Part shown: one piece after another, positions 8,563 through 16,759 of the stretch
Position numbering within the stretch: position 1 is the first letter of the stretch
Layout of the letters: every line of letters starts with the position of its first letter
Assembly (NCBI RefSeq): GCF_002723615.1
Contig: NZ_KZ304960.1
Coordinates: 50,586 to 114,585 of the forward strand
Source: Limimaricola cinnabarinus
GTDB taxonomy: Bacteria > Pseudomonadota > Alphaproteobacteria > Rhodobacterales > Rhodobacteraceae
Direction: 5' to 3'
DNA: 64,000 nucleotides
Program-made: the position numbers and the translations under genes
The notes under the pieces: generated by a model
Seen by the model: only the letters and a program-made list of their open reading frames with translations
Told to the model about the DNA's origin: nothing
Databases searched by the model: none

Positions 8563-10863
8563 CTAGTTGCCCGCCCCGCCGAGGATGTTGGTGAGCACAT
8601 CGAGGATGAGCCCCTCGCGGTCCCGCTGTTCGGGGGCCGGGGCCGGTTCGGCGCCCTGCGGCGCACCCAGCATCTCGCGCAGCAGCCGGTCGGTTTCGGG
8701 GTCGCTGGCCTGCCCGTTCGAGGGCGAGACATCCTGCGACGCCGCCCCGACGATGGTGTCGGCCGCCGCCGGTTCCGGCACCCGCATCGGCAGCGGCTTG
8801 ACCGGCTGACCGTCGAGCACGCGCGTCATGGTCTCGCGCCAGATCGTGGCGGGCAGGCCGCCGCCGGTGACGCCCGACAGCGGGCGGTTGTCGTCGTAGC
8901 CCATCCAGACGCCGGCCACGTAATCGCCCGCGAAGCCCACGAACCACGCATCGCGCGCGCCCTGGGTGGTGCCGGTCTTGCCCGCCACTTCCCAGCCATC
9001 GATCCGCGCCCGCCCGCCGGTGCCCTCGGCCACGACGCGGCTCATCATCCAAGTGAGCTTTTCGGCGGCCTCCTGGCTGATCACCCGCTCGCCGATGCCG
9101 CCGCCGGTGCCCATGAGCGGCGTGTCGTCGCCCTTGAGGCGCAGCTCCACGAGGCCGTAAGGGGTCACCGAGGAGCCGCCATTGAGGATGCCCGCATAGG
9201 CGCCGGTCATCTCCAGCAGCGTGCTTTCCGACACACCCAGCGCCAGCGCCGGCCCGGCGGCGAGATCGCTGTCGATGCCGAACATCGAGGCCACGGTGCG
9301 CACGTTCTCGCGCCCGGCCTGCTCCGAGATCTTCACCGCCGGGATGTTGCGGCTTTCGGCCAGCGCCTCGGTCAGGGTCACCATGCCGTCATATCTGCGG
9401 TCGTAATTCTCGGGCGACCACGACCCCGAGCCGGGGATGTTCATGGTCAGCGGGCTGTCATCGACGAGATCGAAGGGCTGCATGCCGAGATCGAGCGCCG
9501 CGGCGTAGATGAAGGGCTTGAAGGCCGAGCCGGTCTGGCGCAGCGCCTGCGTGGCGCGGTTGAAGGCGCCCGAGGCCGAGACGTTGCGCCCGCCCACCAT
9601 GGCGCGCACCGCGCCGTCGGCGCTCATCACCACGATCGCGGCCTGCGCCTCGGAGCCGGGGGAAACCCGCTCCTCGAACACCTGCAGCAGCGCCTGCTCG
9701 GCCGCGGTTTGGATGCGCGGGTCGAGCGTGGTGCGGATCACCACGTCCTCGGTGGTGTCGCGGGTGAAGAACTCGGGCCCCGTATCCATCACCCAGTCGG
9801 CGAAATAGCCGCCCTGGTCCTGCTGGGCCGTGGCCGAGAGCGTCGCGGGGTTCGCGCGCGCGGCCTCCGCCTCCGAGGCGGAAAGATAGTCCTGCTGCTC
9901 CATCAGCCCGACGATGACCCGCGCCCGGTCCTGGCTGCGGGCGAGGTTGTTGGTCGGCGCATAGGTGGTCGGCGCCTTCAGAAGCCCCGCCAGCATCGCC
10001 GCCTCGGCCGGGTTCACCTGGCCCGCGGATTTGCCGAAATAGCGCTGCGAGGCGGCTTCGAAGCCGCGCGTGCCGGCACCGAGATAGGCGCGGTTGAGGT
10101 AGATCGTCAGGATCTCCTCCTTGGAATAGCGCGCCTCCATCGCCATCGCGTAGACCGCCTCCTGGACCTTGCGCCACAGCGTGGTGCGGCGGCAATCGGC
10201 CTCGTAGGCGGCCTCGCTTTCCCAGGTCTCGGGGTCGAAGGGCTTGCCCAGGCACAGGAGCTTCGCGGTCTGCTGGGTGATGGTCGAGCCGCCATTGCCG
10301 GAAAGCGGCCCGCGCCCTTCGGAGAGGTTGATGCGGATGGCGCTGGCGATGCCCTGCGGATCGACGCCCGGATGCCACCAGAAGCGCCGGTCCTCGGTCG
10401 CGACCACGGCGTTGCGCAGATGCGGGGAGATGGTGTCGGCGGTGACCATGCCGCCGAACTGGTCGCCGCGCCAGGCAAAGGTCGCGCCGTCGCGGTCGAG
10501 CAGGGTCACCGAGCCGCGCGCCCGCCCGTCGACCAGATTGGTGACCGGCGGGAGCTGCGCCGCGTAATAGGCGACGCCAAGCCCGATCACGAGCGCCAGC
10601 ACCATGGCGATGCGCCAGCCGACGCCCCAGACCACGCGCAGCACGAAGCGCATCAGCCCCCGCACCATCGCCGCGGCGAAGCCCAGTGGTCCGCGCGGCG
10701 CAGGGCGGGTTGCGCGGGCGCTGCGCTTGCGCGGCTTGGCGGCCTGCGTCGCGCGCCCCTTGGCCTTCGGGGCGGAGCCGCCGCCCTCCTTGCGGGCTCC
10801 CTTGCCCGCACCGTAGCGCCGCTCCGCCATGAGAGGCGGTCTTTTGCCGTTGCTCGCGCTCAT
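8563..10863 (-). CDS. Class A penicillin-binding protein (PBP1A family), transglycosylase-transpeptidase
   Basis: A 766-residue bifunctional peptidoglycan synthase. A basic cytoplasmic tail leads to a transmembrane helix near residue 88. The glycosyltransferase domain shows ATEDRRFWWHPGVDP (catalytic Glu), GGSTITQQTAKLL and a later EEILTIYLNRAYLGAG. The transpeptidase domain shows SxxK in GSAFKPF near residue 447, SRN near 502 and KTGT near 626. The tail after the catalytic domain is short and Pro/Ala-rich. The start at 10863 keeps the basic tail; the ATG about 11 codons later lacks a ribosome site. The 268 bp between this start and the PII gene hold both divergent promoters. Confidence 0.95.
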   Translation of the reverse strand: MSASNGKRPPLMAERRYGAGKGARKEGGGSAPKAKGRATQAAKPRKRSARATRPAPRGPLGFAAAMVRGLMRFVLRVVWGVGWRIAMVLALVIGLGVAYYAAQLPPVTNLVDGRARGSVTLLDRDGATFAWRGDQFGGMVTADTISPHLRNAVVATEDRRFWWHPGVDPQGIASAIRINLSEGRGPLSGNGGSTITQQTAKLLCLGKPFDPETWESEAAYEADCRRTTLWRKVQEAVYAMAMEARYSKEEILTIYLNRAYLGAGTRGFEAASQRYFGKSAGQVNPAEAAMLAGLLKAPTTYAPTNNLARSQDRARVIVGLMEQQDYLSASEAEAARANPATLSATAQQDQGGYFADWVMDTGPEFFTRDTTEDVVIRTTLDPRIQTAAEQALLQVFEERVSPGSEAQAAIVVMSADGAVRAMVGGRNVSASGAFNRATQALRQTGSAFKPFIYAAALDLGMQPFDLVDDSPLTMNIPGSGSWSPENYDRRYDGMVTLTEALAESRNIPAVKISEQAGRENVRTVASMFGIDSDLAAGPALALGVSESTLLEMTGAYAGILNGGSSVTPYGLVELRLKGDDTPLMGTGGGIGERVISQEAAEKLTWMMSRVVAEGTGGRARIDGWEVAGKTGTTQGARDAWFVGFAGDYVAGVWMGYDDNRPLSGVTGGGLPATIWRETMTRVLDGQPVKPLPMRVPEPAAADTIVGAASQDVSPSNGQASDPETDRLLREMLGAPQGAEPAPAPEQRDREGLILDVLTNILGGAGN

Positions 10864-10987
10864 CTGCCGCTGCCTGTCCGTTTTGATCGGCGGCCACCAT
10901 AGCCGCATCGCAGCGGAATGTTGAGCGGCGGGGATTTGCCCTATCGGCTTTTTTACGCCGCCCATGAATCGGGCATTCGCCCGCTTA

Positions 10988-11004
10988 TGTGCAAGAATTG
11001 TGCA
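10988..11004. repeat. TGTGCA direct repeat in the PBP1A/PII intergenic region
   Basis: TGTGCA occurs at 10988-10993 and 10999-11004, 11 bases apart, one helical turn, so a regulator could contact both from one face. It lies about 130 bp before the PII start. A nitrogen regulator such as NtrC is a guess from context only; the rest of 10864-11131 shows no other clear signal. Confidence 0.35.
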
Positions 11005-11131
11005 TGCTGCCCGGCTCAAGGCAGGGCGCGGCCCCGCGCCACGCTTGCCCCGAAGGCAGGAAGGCGCGCTCCTGAAAAAGCCGCGGCCCGAAGCCGGGGC
11101 CTTGCCGAACCGCCGCCACAAGGGGACCGAC

Positions 11132-11470
11132 GTGAAACTCATCATCGCAACGATCAAGCCGTTCAAGCTCGAGGAGGTGCGCGAGGCGCTGACCGCCCAG
11201 GGCGTGCGCGGCATGATGGTGACCGAGATCAAGGGCTTCGGCTCTCAGTCCGGCCACACCGAGATCTATCGCGGCGCGGAATACGCCGTGAACTTCGTGC
11301 CGAAGGTCAAGCTCGAGATCGTGGTTTCCGAGAGCCTGGCCGAGCAGGTGGTGGCGAGCATCGCCCGCACCGCCCGCACCGACAAGATCGGCGACGGCAA
11401 GATCTTCGTGCTCGATGTCGAAAGCGCGCTGCGCGTGCGCACCGGCGAAACCGACGACGACGCGCTCTGA
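11132..11470 (+). CDS. glnK: PII nitrogen regulatory protein (GlnB/GlnK)
   Basis: A 112-residue trimeric signal protein that reads 2-oxoglutarate and ATP/ADP and controls ammonium uptake and glutamine synthesis. The T-loop segment TEIYRGAEY places the uridylylation tyrosine exactly at Y51. The C-terminal signature KIFVLDVESALRVRTGE is present, and the length is exactly that of the family. The GTG start is fixed by AGGGGA at 11121-11126. Position directly before amtB (51 bp gap) argues for GlnK, which binds and blocks AmtB, rather than the glnA-linked GlnB. Confidence 0.95.
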   Translation: MKLIIATIKPFKLEEVREALTAQGVRGMMVTEIKGFGSQSGHTEIYRGAEYAVNFVPKVKLEIVVSESLAEQVVASIARTARTDKIGDGKIFVLDVESALRVRTGETDDDAL

Positions 11471-11521
11471 GACGCGCGCCGAGACGCGCTTCCAGCGTTC
11501 CTCCCCAGGAGACCTGATCCC

Positions 11522-12901
11522 ATGACCCATTGGAAAACCCCGCTCGCCGGGCTCTTGCCGCTCGCCTGCCTGATGGCCGGTCCGACCCTTGCGCAGGAGG
11601 CGGCAGAGGCCGCCGAGCCCGCGACATTCGAGGCGGGCATCGCCGCCGCGACCGACACCGCCTTCATCTTCAATTCGCTGCTGTTCCTGATCGGCGGCTT
11701 TCTCGTGTTCTGGATGGCGGCGGGCTTCGCCATGCTCGAAGCGGGCCTCGTGCGCTCCAAGAACGTCGCCATGCAATGCATCAAGAACGTGTCGCTCTTC
11801 TCCTTCGCCGGGCTCATGTATTACCTGATCGGCTACAAACTGATGTATCCGCTCGGCAACTGGTCGATCGGCTCGGACGAGACCGGCGGCTACATCGGCG
11901 CCATCGGCGTCGCCGTGCTCGAAGCGGTCGGCGTGGGCCGCGACGGGGCGGATGATTACGGCTATGCCGCGACCTCGAGCGATTTCTTCTTCCAGCTGAT
12001 GTTCGCCGCGACCACCGCCTCGATCGTCTCGGGCACGCTGGCCGAGCGGATCAAGCTCTGGCCCTTCCTGATCTTCACCATCCTGCTCACCGGCGTGATC
12101 TACCCGATCCAGGCGAGCTGGAAATGGGGCGGCGGCTTTCTCGACAGCCAGTGGGGCTTTCTCGACTTCGCGGGCTCCACGGTGGTGCATTCGGTCGGCG
12201 GCTGGGCGGCGCTGGCGGGCGCTCTGGTGCTGGGCAGCCGGATCGGCAAGTACAAGGATGGCCGCACCATCCCGATGCCCGGCTCGAACCTGACGCTGGC
12301 CACGCTCGGCACCTTCATCCTGTGGATGGGCTGGTTCGGCTTCAACGGCGCGTCGCAGCTGGCGATGGGCACGGTGGGCGACGTGATCGATATCGGCCGG
12401 ATCTTCGCCAACACCAATGCTGCCGCCGCGGGCGGCGCGATCGCGGCGCTGATCTTCACCCAGATCCTCTACAGGAAGCCCGACCTGACCATGGTGCTCA
12501 ACGGCGCGCTGGCGGGCCTCGTCTCGATCACCGCCGAGCCGCTGACCCCCACGCTTGGCGGCGCGACCCTGATCGGCATGGTCGGCGGCGTGATCGTGGT
12601 CTTCGCGGTGCCGATGCTCGACCGGATGAAGATCGACGACGTGGTCGGCGCGATCCCGGTGCACCTGTTCTGCGGCATCTGGGGCACCATCGCGGTGCTG
12701 TTCACCAACCCCGACGCCACCCTCGCGGGCCAGATCGTCCCGATCGTCATCGTCGGCCTGTTCACCTTCGCGGTCAGCCTCGTGGCCTGGCTGGTGCTGA
12801 AGGCGGTGATGGGCATCCGGGTCGACGAGGAGACCGAGGTCTCGGGGCTCGACATGGCCGAGCTGGGCATGGAGGCCTATCCGGACTTCACCCCGAGCTG
12901 A
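11522..12901 (+). CDS. amtB: Ammonium transporter AmtB
   Basis: A 459-residue inner-membrane ammonium channel. A cleavable signal peptide (ending about ...PTLAQ, residue 25) precedes an acidic stretch and about eleven transmembrane helices. The pore twin histidines are in STVVHSVGGW and GAIPVHLFCGIWGT, and FAMLEAGLVRSKN is the usual first-helix signature. It is in an operon with the PII gene, whose product should plug the channel when ammonium is plentiful. CCCAGGAGACCTGATCCC before the ATG supplies the ribosome site. A strong hairpin follows. Confidence 0.96.
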   Translation: MTHWKTPLAGLLPLACLMAGPTLAQEAAEAAEPATFEAGIAAATDTAFIFNSLLFLIGGFLVFWMAAGFAMLEAGLVRSKNVAMQCIKNVSLFSFAGLMYYLIGYKLMYPLGNWSIGSDETGGYIGAIGVAVLEAVGVGRDGADDYGYAATSSDFFFQLMFAATTASIVSGTLAERIKLWPFLIFTILLTGVIYPIQASWKWGGGFLDSQWGFLDFAGSTVVHSVGGWAALAGALVLGSRIGKYKDGRTIPMPGSNLTLATLGTFILWMGWFGFNGASQLAMGTVGDVIDIGRIFANTNAAAAGGAIAALIFTQILYRKPDLTMVLNGALAGLVSITAEPLTPTLGGATLIGMVGGVIVVFAVPMLDRMKIDDVVGAIPVHLFCGIWGTIAVLFTNPDATLAGQIVPIVIVGLFTFAVSLVAWLVLKAVMGIRVDEETEVSGLDMAELGMEAYPDFTPS

Positions 12902-12923
12902 GCGGAGCCGGTCCGGGAAAGAG

Positions 12924-12949
12924 AAAAGGCGCCCCGAGGGGCGCCTTTT
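12924..12949. terminator. Bidirectional Rho-independent terminator
   Basis: A perfect 12-bp inverted repeat, AAAAGGCGCCCC and GGGGCGCCTTTT, with a 2-base centre, between the convergent amtB and DUF3618 genes. A-tract and T-tract on the two sides let it work in both directions. Confidence 0.9.
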
Positions 12950-12968
12950 GCATGGAAGGACGGGGCGA

Positions 12969-14069
12969 TCACTTGCCGCCGGTCTTTTCCTTGGCCTTGT
13001 CGGCCTCGGCCTGCGCGGTGGCGCCGACATCCTTCTTCTGGGCTTCGGACTTGGCGGTGTCGGCCACATGCTCGGCGGCCTCGCGGGCCCGGCCCTGCAC
13101 GTCGGTCGCGGCGTCCTTGAGGTCGTCCTGCACGGTGCGGGCGAGACCCTGAGCCTGATCGCGGGCATCCTCGGCGGTGGCCTTGGCCACGTCGGTCAGC
13201 CGCGCGCGCTCTTCCTCATAGACGTGGTAGGCCTCGTCCATCAGCTGGTCACGATAGGCGCCGAAGGCCTCGTCCTCGCGCTGGGTGCGCGGCAGCATCG
13301 CGGCCACGGCGGCACCGGCGGCCATCGCCAGGAGGCCGCCCAGCAGCGGCTGCTGGTCATACATGCTCTTGGCGCTGTCGCGGCCCTGGCGGGCATAGTA
13401 TTCGGCCTTCACCTGCGCCTCGTAGGCGCGGGTCCGGGCGGCGATGACGCGCTTCTTGCCCTCTTCGGACATGCCTTGCGTGCCATCCGAGATCCGGTCG
13501 CGCAGGCTGCGGGCCGAGGCCCCCATGGAGGCGCCGCGGCCACGGGCGCGCTCGCGGTATTCGCCGAGCTTGCCCTTGGCGCCGCCCATCTTGCCGCGCA
13601 TGCGGTCCTTCAGCGCACCGCCGCGCGAGCGCGGCTCGTTCCACGGCGAATCGCCGTGATCCTCGGGCGTCGCATGGACCGGGCCGCGCGGCTCGTCCAG
13701 CTTGTCGGTGCCGTATTTGCGCGACAGATAGGGGTCGGCGCCAAGCCGGCCCGAACGGGCATAGTCGCGCTGGCCGCGGTAATCGACCTCGCCGGCATAG
13801 CGCTCGTCGTGATCGCCGCGGGCATTGGAGACGGCGAGCCAGGCGAGGCCCGCGCCGACCAGCGCGATCGGCACCGGGTTGCGCTGCACCGTGGTCGAGA
13901 GGGTGCGGCCGATGTCGGAGGCGTTGTCGCTCACGCTGTCGGTGACCGTGCGCATGATCCCGTCGAGCGACAGGCGCTCCTGCAGGTCGTCGATCGTGCG
14001 TTGCAGTTCCGAGCGTTCGGTCGCGATCTCGCGTTCGATCTCTTCGGGGGAACGGGTCTGGTCAGTCAT
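12969..14069 (-). CDS. DUF3618-containing membrane-associated stress-type protein
   Basis: A 366-residue hydrophilic, charged protein. The N-terminal RSPEEIEREIATERSEL helix is typical of DUF3618. A short hydrophobic segment near residue 70 (PIALVGAGLAWLAV) and a second near 245 (PLLGGLLAMAAGAAVAAM) could anchor it. The C-terminal third is a long Ala/Glu/Lys/Asp helix (EDARDQAQ, DAATDVQG) resembling LEA-like or YqjD-like proteins. Third gene of the operon, its start overlapping the previous stop by 8 bases. Likely function, by analogy with yqjK/DUF3618 operons, is envelope or ribosome association under stress; this is inference. Confidence 0.8.
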   Translation of the reverse strand: MTDQTRSPEEIEREIATERSELQRTIDDLQERLSLDGIMRTVTDSVSDNASDIGRTLSTTVQRNPVPIALVGAGLAWLAVSNARGDHDERYAGEVDYRGQRDYARSGRLGADPYLSRKYGTDKLDEPRGPVHATPEDHGDSPWNEPRSRGGALKDRMRGKMGGAKGKLGEYRERARGRGASMGASARSLRDRISDGTQGMSEEGKKRVIAARTRAYEAQVKAEYYARQGRDSAKSMYDQQPLLGGLLAMAAGAAVAAMLPRTQREDEAFGAYRDQLMDEAYHVYEEERARLTDVAKATAEDARDQAQGLARTVQDDLKDAATDVQGRAREAAEHVADTAKSEAQKKDVGATAQAEADKAKEKTGGK

Positions 14070-14511
14070 TGATGGCTCCTTTGACGGCAGCGGCGTCCTT
14101 GCGGATGCTGTCGGCGCTGCGCTTGGGTGCATTGGTCACGGCTTTGACGCGGTTGATGCCGACCTTCACGAGGATCGCGGCGATCACCAGGATCACCAGG
14201 CCGACGATGAGGGCGGACAGCCCCGGCCCGAGGCCGGTTTCCGCGAGCCATGCGACGAAGGCGGTGGCGAGCACGTTGAGCGCGGTCAGGCTCAGGATCA
14301 CCGCGCCGACGATGAGCCCGATGCCCATCCCGGCCCGGCCCACCGCGCGCGACATCTCGGCGCGGGCGAGGTCGACCTCCTTGCGCACGAGACCGCTCAC
14401 ATGGTTGAGCGCCTCGGACAGCAGCGAGCCGGTGCTCTTGCCTTCGACCCGGGTGGTGGTCCCGGGGGCGGGGTCGTGATGCGGATCGGTATGCGGATCT
14501 GTATGGGTCAT
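14062..14511 (-). CDS. YqjE-like holin-superfamily membrane protein
   Basis: A 149-residue protein with a His/Asp-rich N-terminus (THTDPHTDPHHDP), an amphipathic helix (LVRKEVDLARAEMSRA) and two transmembrane segments at about 60-82 and 92-112. This matches the Phage_holin_3_6/YqjE family, which despite its name is a chromosomal stress-related membrane protein in E. coli. Middle gene of a three-gene operon with ATGA overlap to the gene before it. It is not evidence of a prophage, since no phage genes are near. Confidence 0.82.
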   Translation of the reverse strand: MTHTDPHTDPHHDPAPGTTTRVEGKSTGSLLSEALNHVSGLVRKEVDLARAEMSRAVGRAGMGIGLIVGAVILSLTALNVLATAFVAWLAETGLGPGLSALIVGLVILVIAAILVKVGINRVKAVTNAPKRSADSIRKDAAAVKGAIND

Positions 14512-15365
14512 TTCTTCACGGCCCCCGTCGTGCCGGGCTGGGGTGCGCCGGGGATCTCGGGCTTGTCGTCGGGCTTGTCGATGCCGCCGACCGAATCGCT
14601 GCCGCCGGTCGAGGAGGAGCCGCTGCTGATCGAGCCGGTGCCGCCGGTGGTGCTGGTCCCGCGCGAAATGTCGGACGCCGCGCTGCCGGCCGAGCCGGTG
14701 CTGCCCGCGGCGCCGGTCGTCGCGCCGGTGGTGGCCGGGGCCGTGGCGGGGCGCGCGGCGGGCTGGGTCGTGGTGGTGGGCGCGGGGCGCGGCGCGGCAC
14801 TGGTCACCGGGTCGGAGCTCGGCACCGGGCGCGAGACGCGGTCGTCCTCGTCGTAGTCGTTCGGGGTCACGTCGGGGGCGTAGCGGTCGTCCCGGCCATA
14901 ATCGCCCGAGCCGAAGGAGCCGCTGCGATGGTAGTCGTCATGGCGGGCCGAGGCCTTCATGAAGCGCGCGGCGACGAAGCCCAGAAGCGCCGCGCCGCCG
15001 AGGAAGGCGGCCGAGTTGCGGCGGGCGAAGTCGTTGACGGCATAGGCCATCTCGTCGAGCTCCATCTCGCGCATGCCATCGGCGGTGTCGGCCACCGTGT
15101 CGGCCAGCTTGGCGAAGATGCGCTCCTGCGGCGAGCCGTCATGCAGGTCCTCGGACGCCTTGCGCAGCGCGTCGGCGATCTTCGAGGTCTCGTTCGCGGC
15201 CTCGTCCTTGTAGTCGCGGCCGTATTCATAAGCGCGCTCGCGCGCCTCGCCCGCCATCTCGCGGGCCCGCTCGCGGGCGGTGTCGGCGAATTCGGATGCG
15301 CCGCTCTTGGCGTCGGCGGCAGCCCGCTTCGCTTTTTGGTCCATCGTCTCGCCAGTGCTGGCCAT
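14508..15365 (-). CDS. ElaB/YqjD-like (DUF883-type) membrane-anchored protein with low-complexity tail
   Basis: A 285-residue protein. The first 110 residues form a charged helix (AKRAAADAKSGASEF, TARERAREMAGEARERAYE), followed by a single hydrophobic segment near 120-137 (NSAAFLGGAALLGFVAARF) and a long tail rich in Ser, Thr, Gly, Ala and Pro. The first part resembles YqjD/ElaB, which tether stationary-phase ribosomes to the membrane. AAGGAGG sits 6 bases before the ATG. First gene of the operon. Upstream on the minus strand GAAAC (15458-15454) and GGTT (15436-15433), 17 bases apart, weakly resemble an ECF-type promoter. Confidence 0.78.
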   Translation of the reverse strand: MASTGETMDQKAKRAAADAKSGASEFADTARERAREMAGEARERAYEYGRDYKDEAANETSKIADALRKASEDLHDGSPQERIFAKLADTVADTADGMREMELDEMAYAVNDFARRNSAAFLGGAALLGFVAARFMKASARHDDYHRSGSFGSGDYGRDDRYAPDVTPNDYDEDDRVSRPVPSSDPVTSAAPRPAPTTTTQPAARPATAPATTGATTGAAGSTGSAGSAASDISRGTSTTGGTGSISSGSSSTGGSDSVGGIDKPDDKPEIPGAPQPGTTGAVKK

Positions 15366-15520
15366 GTCGACCTCCTTGGTTTGCTGTAGCGGACCTGCGC
15401 GACGCCTGGCGTCGGGCCCGTTTCGCTGGCAGAACCACCGGGGTGGAGCAAAAGTTTCGCCCGATCGGCCGGATTGCCGCGATTCAGCCACGAATCCGTG
15501 ATCGACGCAGCGTCGCAACG

Positions 15521-15547
15521 CAAAACGCCGCCCCCGGAGGGGCGGCG
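15521..15547 (-). terminator. Terminator after the aminotransferase gene
   Basis: CGCCGCCCC (15526-15534) pairs with GGGGCGGCG (15539-15547); on the minus strand the stem is followed by GTTTTG. It lies 26 bp past the aminotransferase stop. Confidence 0.8.
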
Positions 15548-15572
15548 CTTGCAGGTCGAAACCCGTGTGGTT

Positions 15573-16757
15573 TCAGACGCCGACGTCGATGATCGCCTTG
15601 GCCAGAACGGGAATGGAGCGGTCGTTGAGACCGGCGATGTTCATCCGGCTGTCCCCGACCATGTAGATGCCGTGATCGTCGCGCAACCGGGCGACCTGTT
15701 CAGGCGCCGCGCCAAGCCGCGAGAACATGCCGCGATGCTGGGCGAGGAAATCGAAGCGGTCCGAGTTCGACAGGCGCTTGAGCTCGGCGGCCAGCGCCTC
15801 GCGCAGCCGCAGCATGCCAATGCGGACCTCCTCCAGCTCGGCCTGCCAGTCGGCGCGCAGCGCCTCGTCGGTCAGGATGGTCGAGACGACGCGGGCGCCG
15901 TGATCGGGCGGGAAGGAGTAGTTCTGCCGGTTGAGATAGGCCAGCGTGCCCTGCAGCGTGCGGGTCTGCGGCACGTCGCGGCCCACGGCCATCAGGATGC
16001 CGGTGCGCTCGCGGTAGATGCCGAAGTTCTTGGAGCAGCTCGCCGCGATGATCACCTCGTCGAGCGCGCCGGCGATCAGCCGGGTGGCCGCGGCATCGGC
16101 GTCGAGCCCGTCGCCGAAGCCCTGATAGGCAAGGTCGATCATCGGCACGAGATGGCGCGCTTTCAGCGTGGCGGCGATCTCGTCCCACTGCTCGGGCGTG
16201 GGGTTGGCGCCGGTCGGGTTGTGGCAGCAGCCATGCAGCAGCACCACGTCGCCGGGCTTCGCCTCGGCGAGATCCTCCATCATGCCCGCCATGTCGACCG
16301 AGCGGCTCTCGCTGTCGAAATAGCGGTAGGAGCGGGTCTTGGCGTCGAGATGCTTGAGGATCGACAGGTGGTTGGGCCAGGTCGGGTCGGAGACCCAGAT
16401 CGTGGCCTCGGGCGAGGCCATGCCGATCATCTCGAAGGCCTGACGCACCGCGCCGGTGCCGCCCGGCGTCGCCACGGCAGCGACGCGGTCGCGCGGCAGC
16501 GTGTCGGCGAGCACGAGGTCGATCATCGCGTCGGCAAAGGCCGGATCGCCCGCCAGCGCGGTGTAGCTCTTGGTCTCCTGGCTTTCGAGCAGCCGCGCCT
16601 CGGCGGCCTTGACCGCGCGCATGATCGGGGTGCGGCCTTGGGCGTCCTTGTAGACGCCGACGCCGAGATCGATCTTCGCCTCGCGCGGATCGGCCTTGTA
16701 GGCGCTCATCAGGGCCAGGATCTTGTCGGCCGGCTGGTCGGTCAGGTGCTCGAACAT
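15573..16757 (-). CDS. tyrB: Aromatic/aspartate aminotransferase (class I PLP enzyme)
   Basis: A 394-residue PLP enzyme transferring amino groups between aspartate or aromatic amino acids and 2-oxoglutarate. Seen: DLGVGVYKDAQG at the N-terminus, HGCCHNPTGANPT (the conserved Asn-Pro-Thr-Gly), DLAYQGFGDG (PLP-binding Asp and Tyr) and SCSKNFGIYRERTG with the PLP lysine. This is the AspC/TyrB subgroup with its HGCCHNPTG block, distinct from the AatA type. The choice between aspartate and aromatic preference cannot be made from sequence. It lies 2 bp after the sulfurtransferase stop, so the two are cotranscribed. Confidence 0.93.
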   Translation of the reverse strand: MFEHLTDQPADKILALMSAYKADPREAKIDLGVGVYKDAQGRTPIMRAVKAAEARLLESQETKSYTALAGDPAFADAMIDLVLADTLPRDRVAAVATPGGTGAVRQAFEMIGMASPEATIWVSDPTWPNHLSILKHLDAKTRSYRYFDSESRSVDMAGMMEDLAEAKPGDVVLLHGCCHNPTGANPTPEQWDEIAATLKARHLVPMIDLAYQGFGDGLDADAAATRLIAGALDEVIIAASCSKNFGIYRERTGILMAVGRDVPQTRTLQGTLAYLNRQNYSFPPDHGARVVSTILTDEALRADWQAELEEVRIGMLRLREALAAELKRLSNSDRFDFLAQHRGMFSRLGAAPEQVARLRDDHGIYMVGDSRMNIAGLNDRSIPVLAKAIIDVGV

Positions 16758-16759
16758 GT

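Noticed and set aside
10921..11131. Sigma-54 promoter for glnK-amtB
   Set aside because: No convincing TGGCAC-N5-TTGC match; TGTGCAAGAATTGTGC only loosely resembles it.
14062..14511. Holin-superfamily protein as a prophage sign
   Set aside because: The family is chromosomal (YqjE-like) and no phage structural, lysis or integrase gene is nearby. LrgA is likewise holin-like but not phage.
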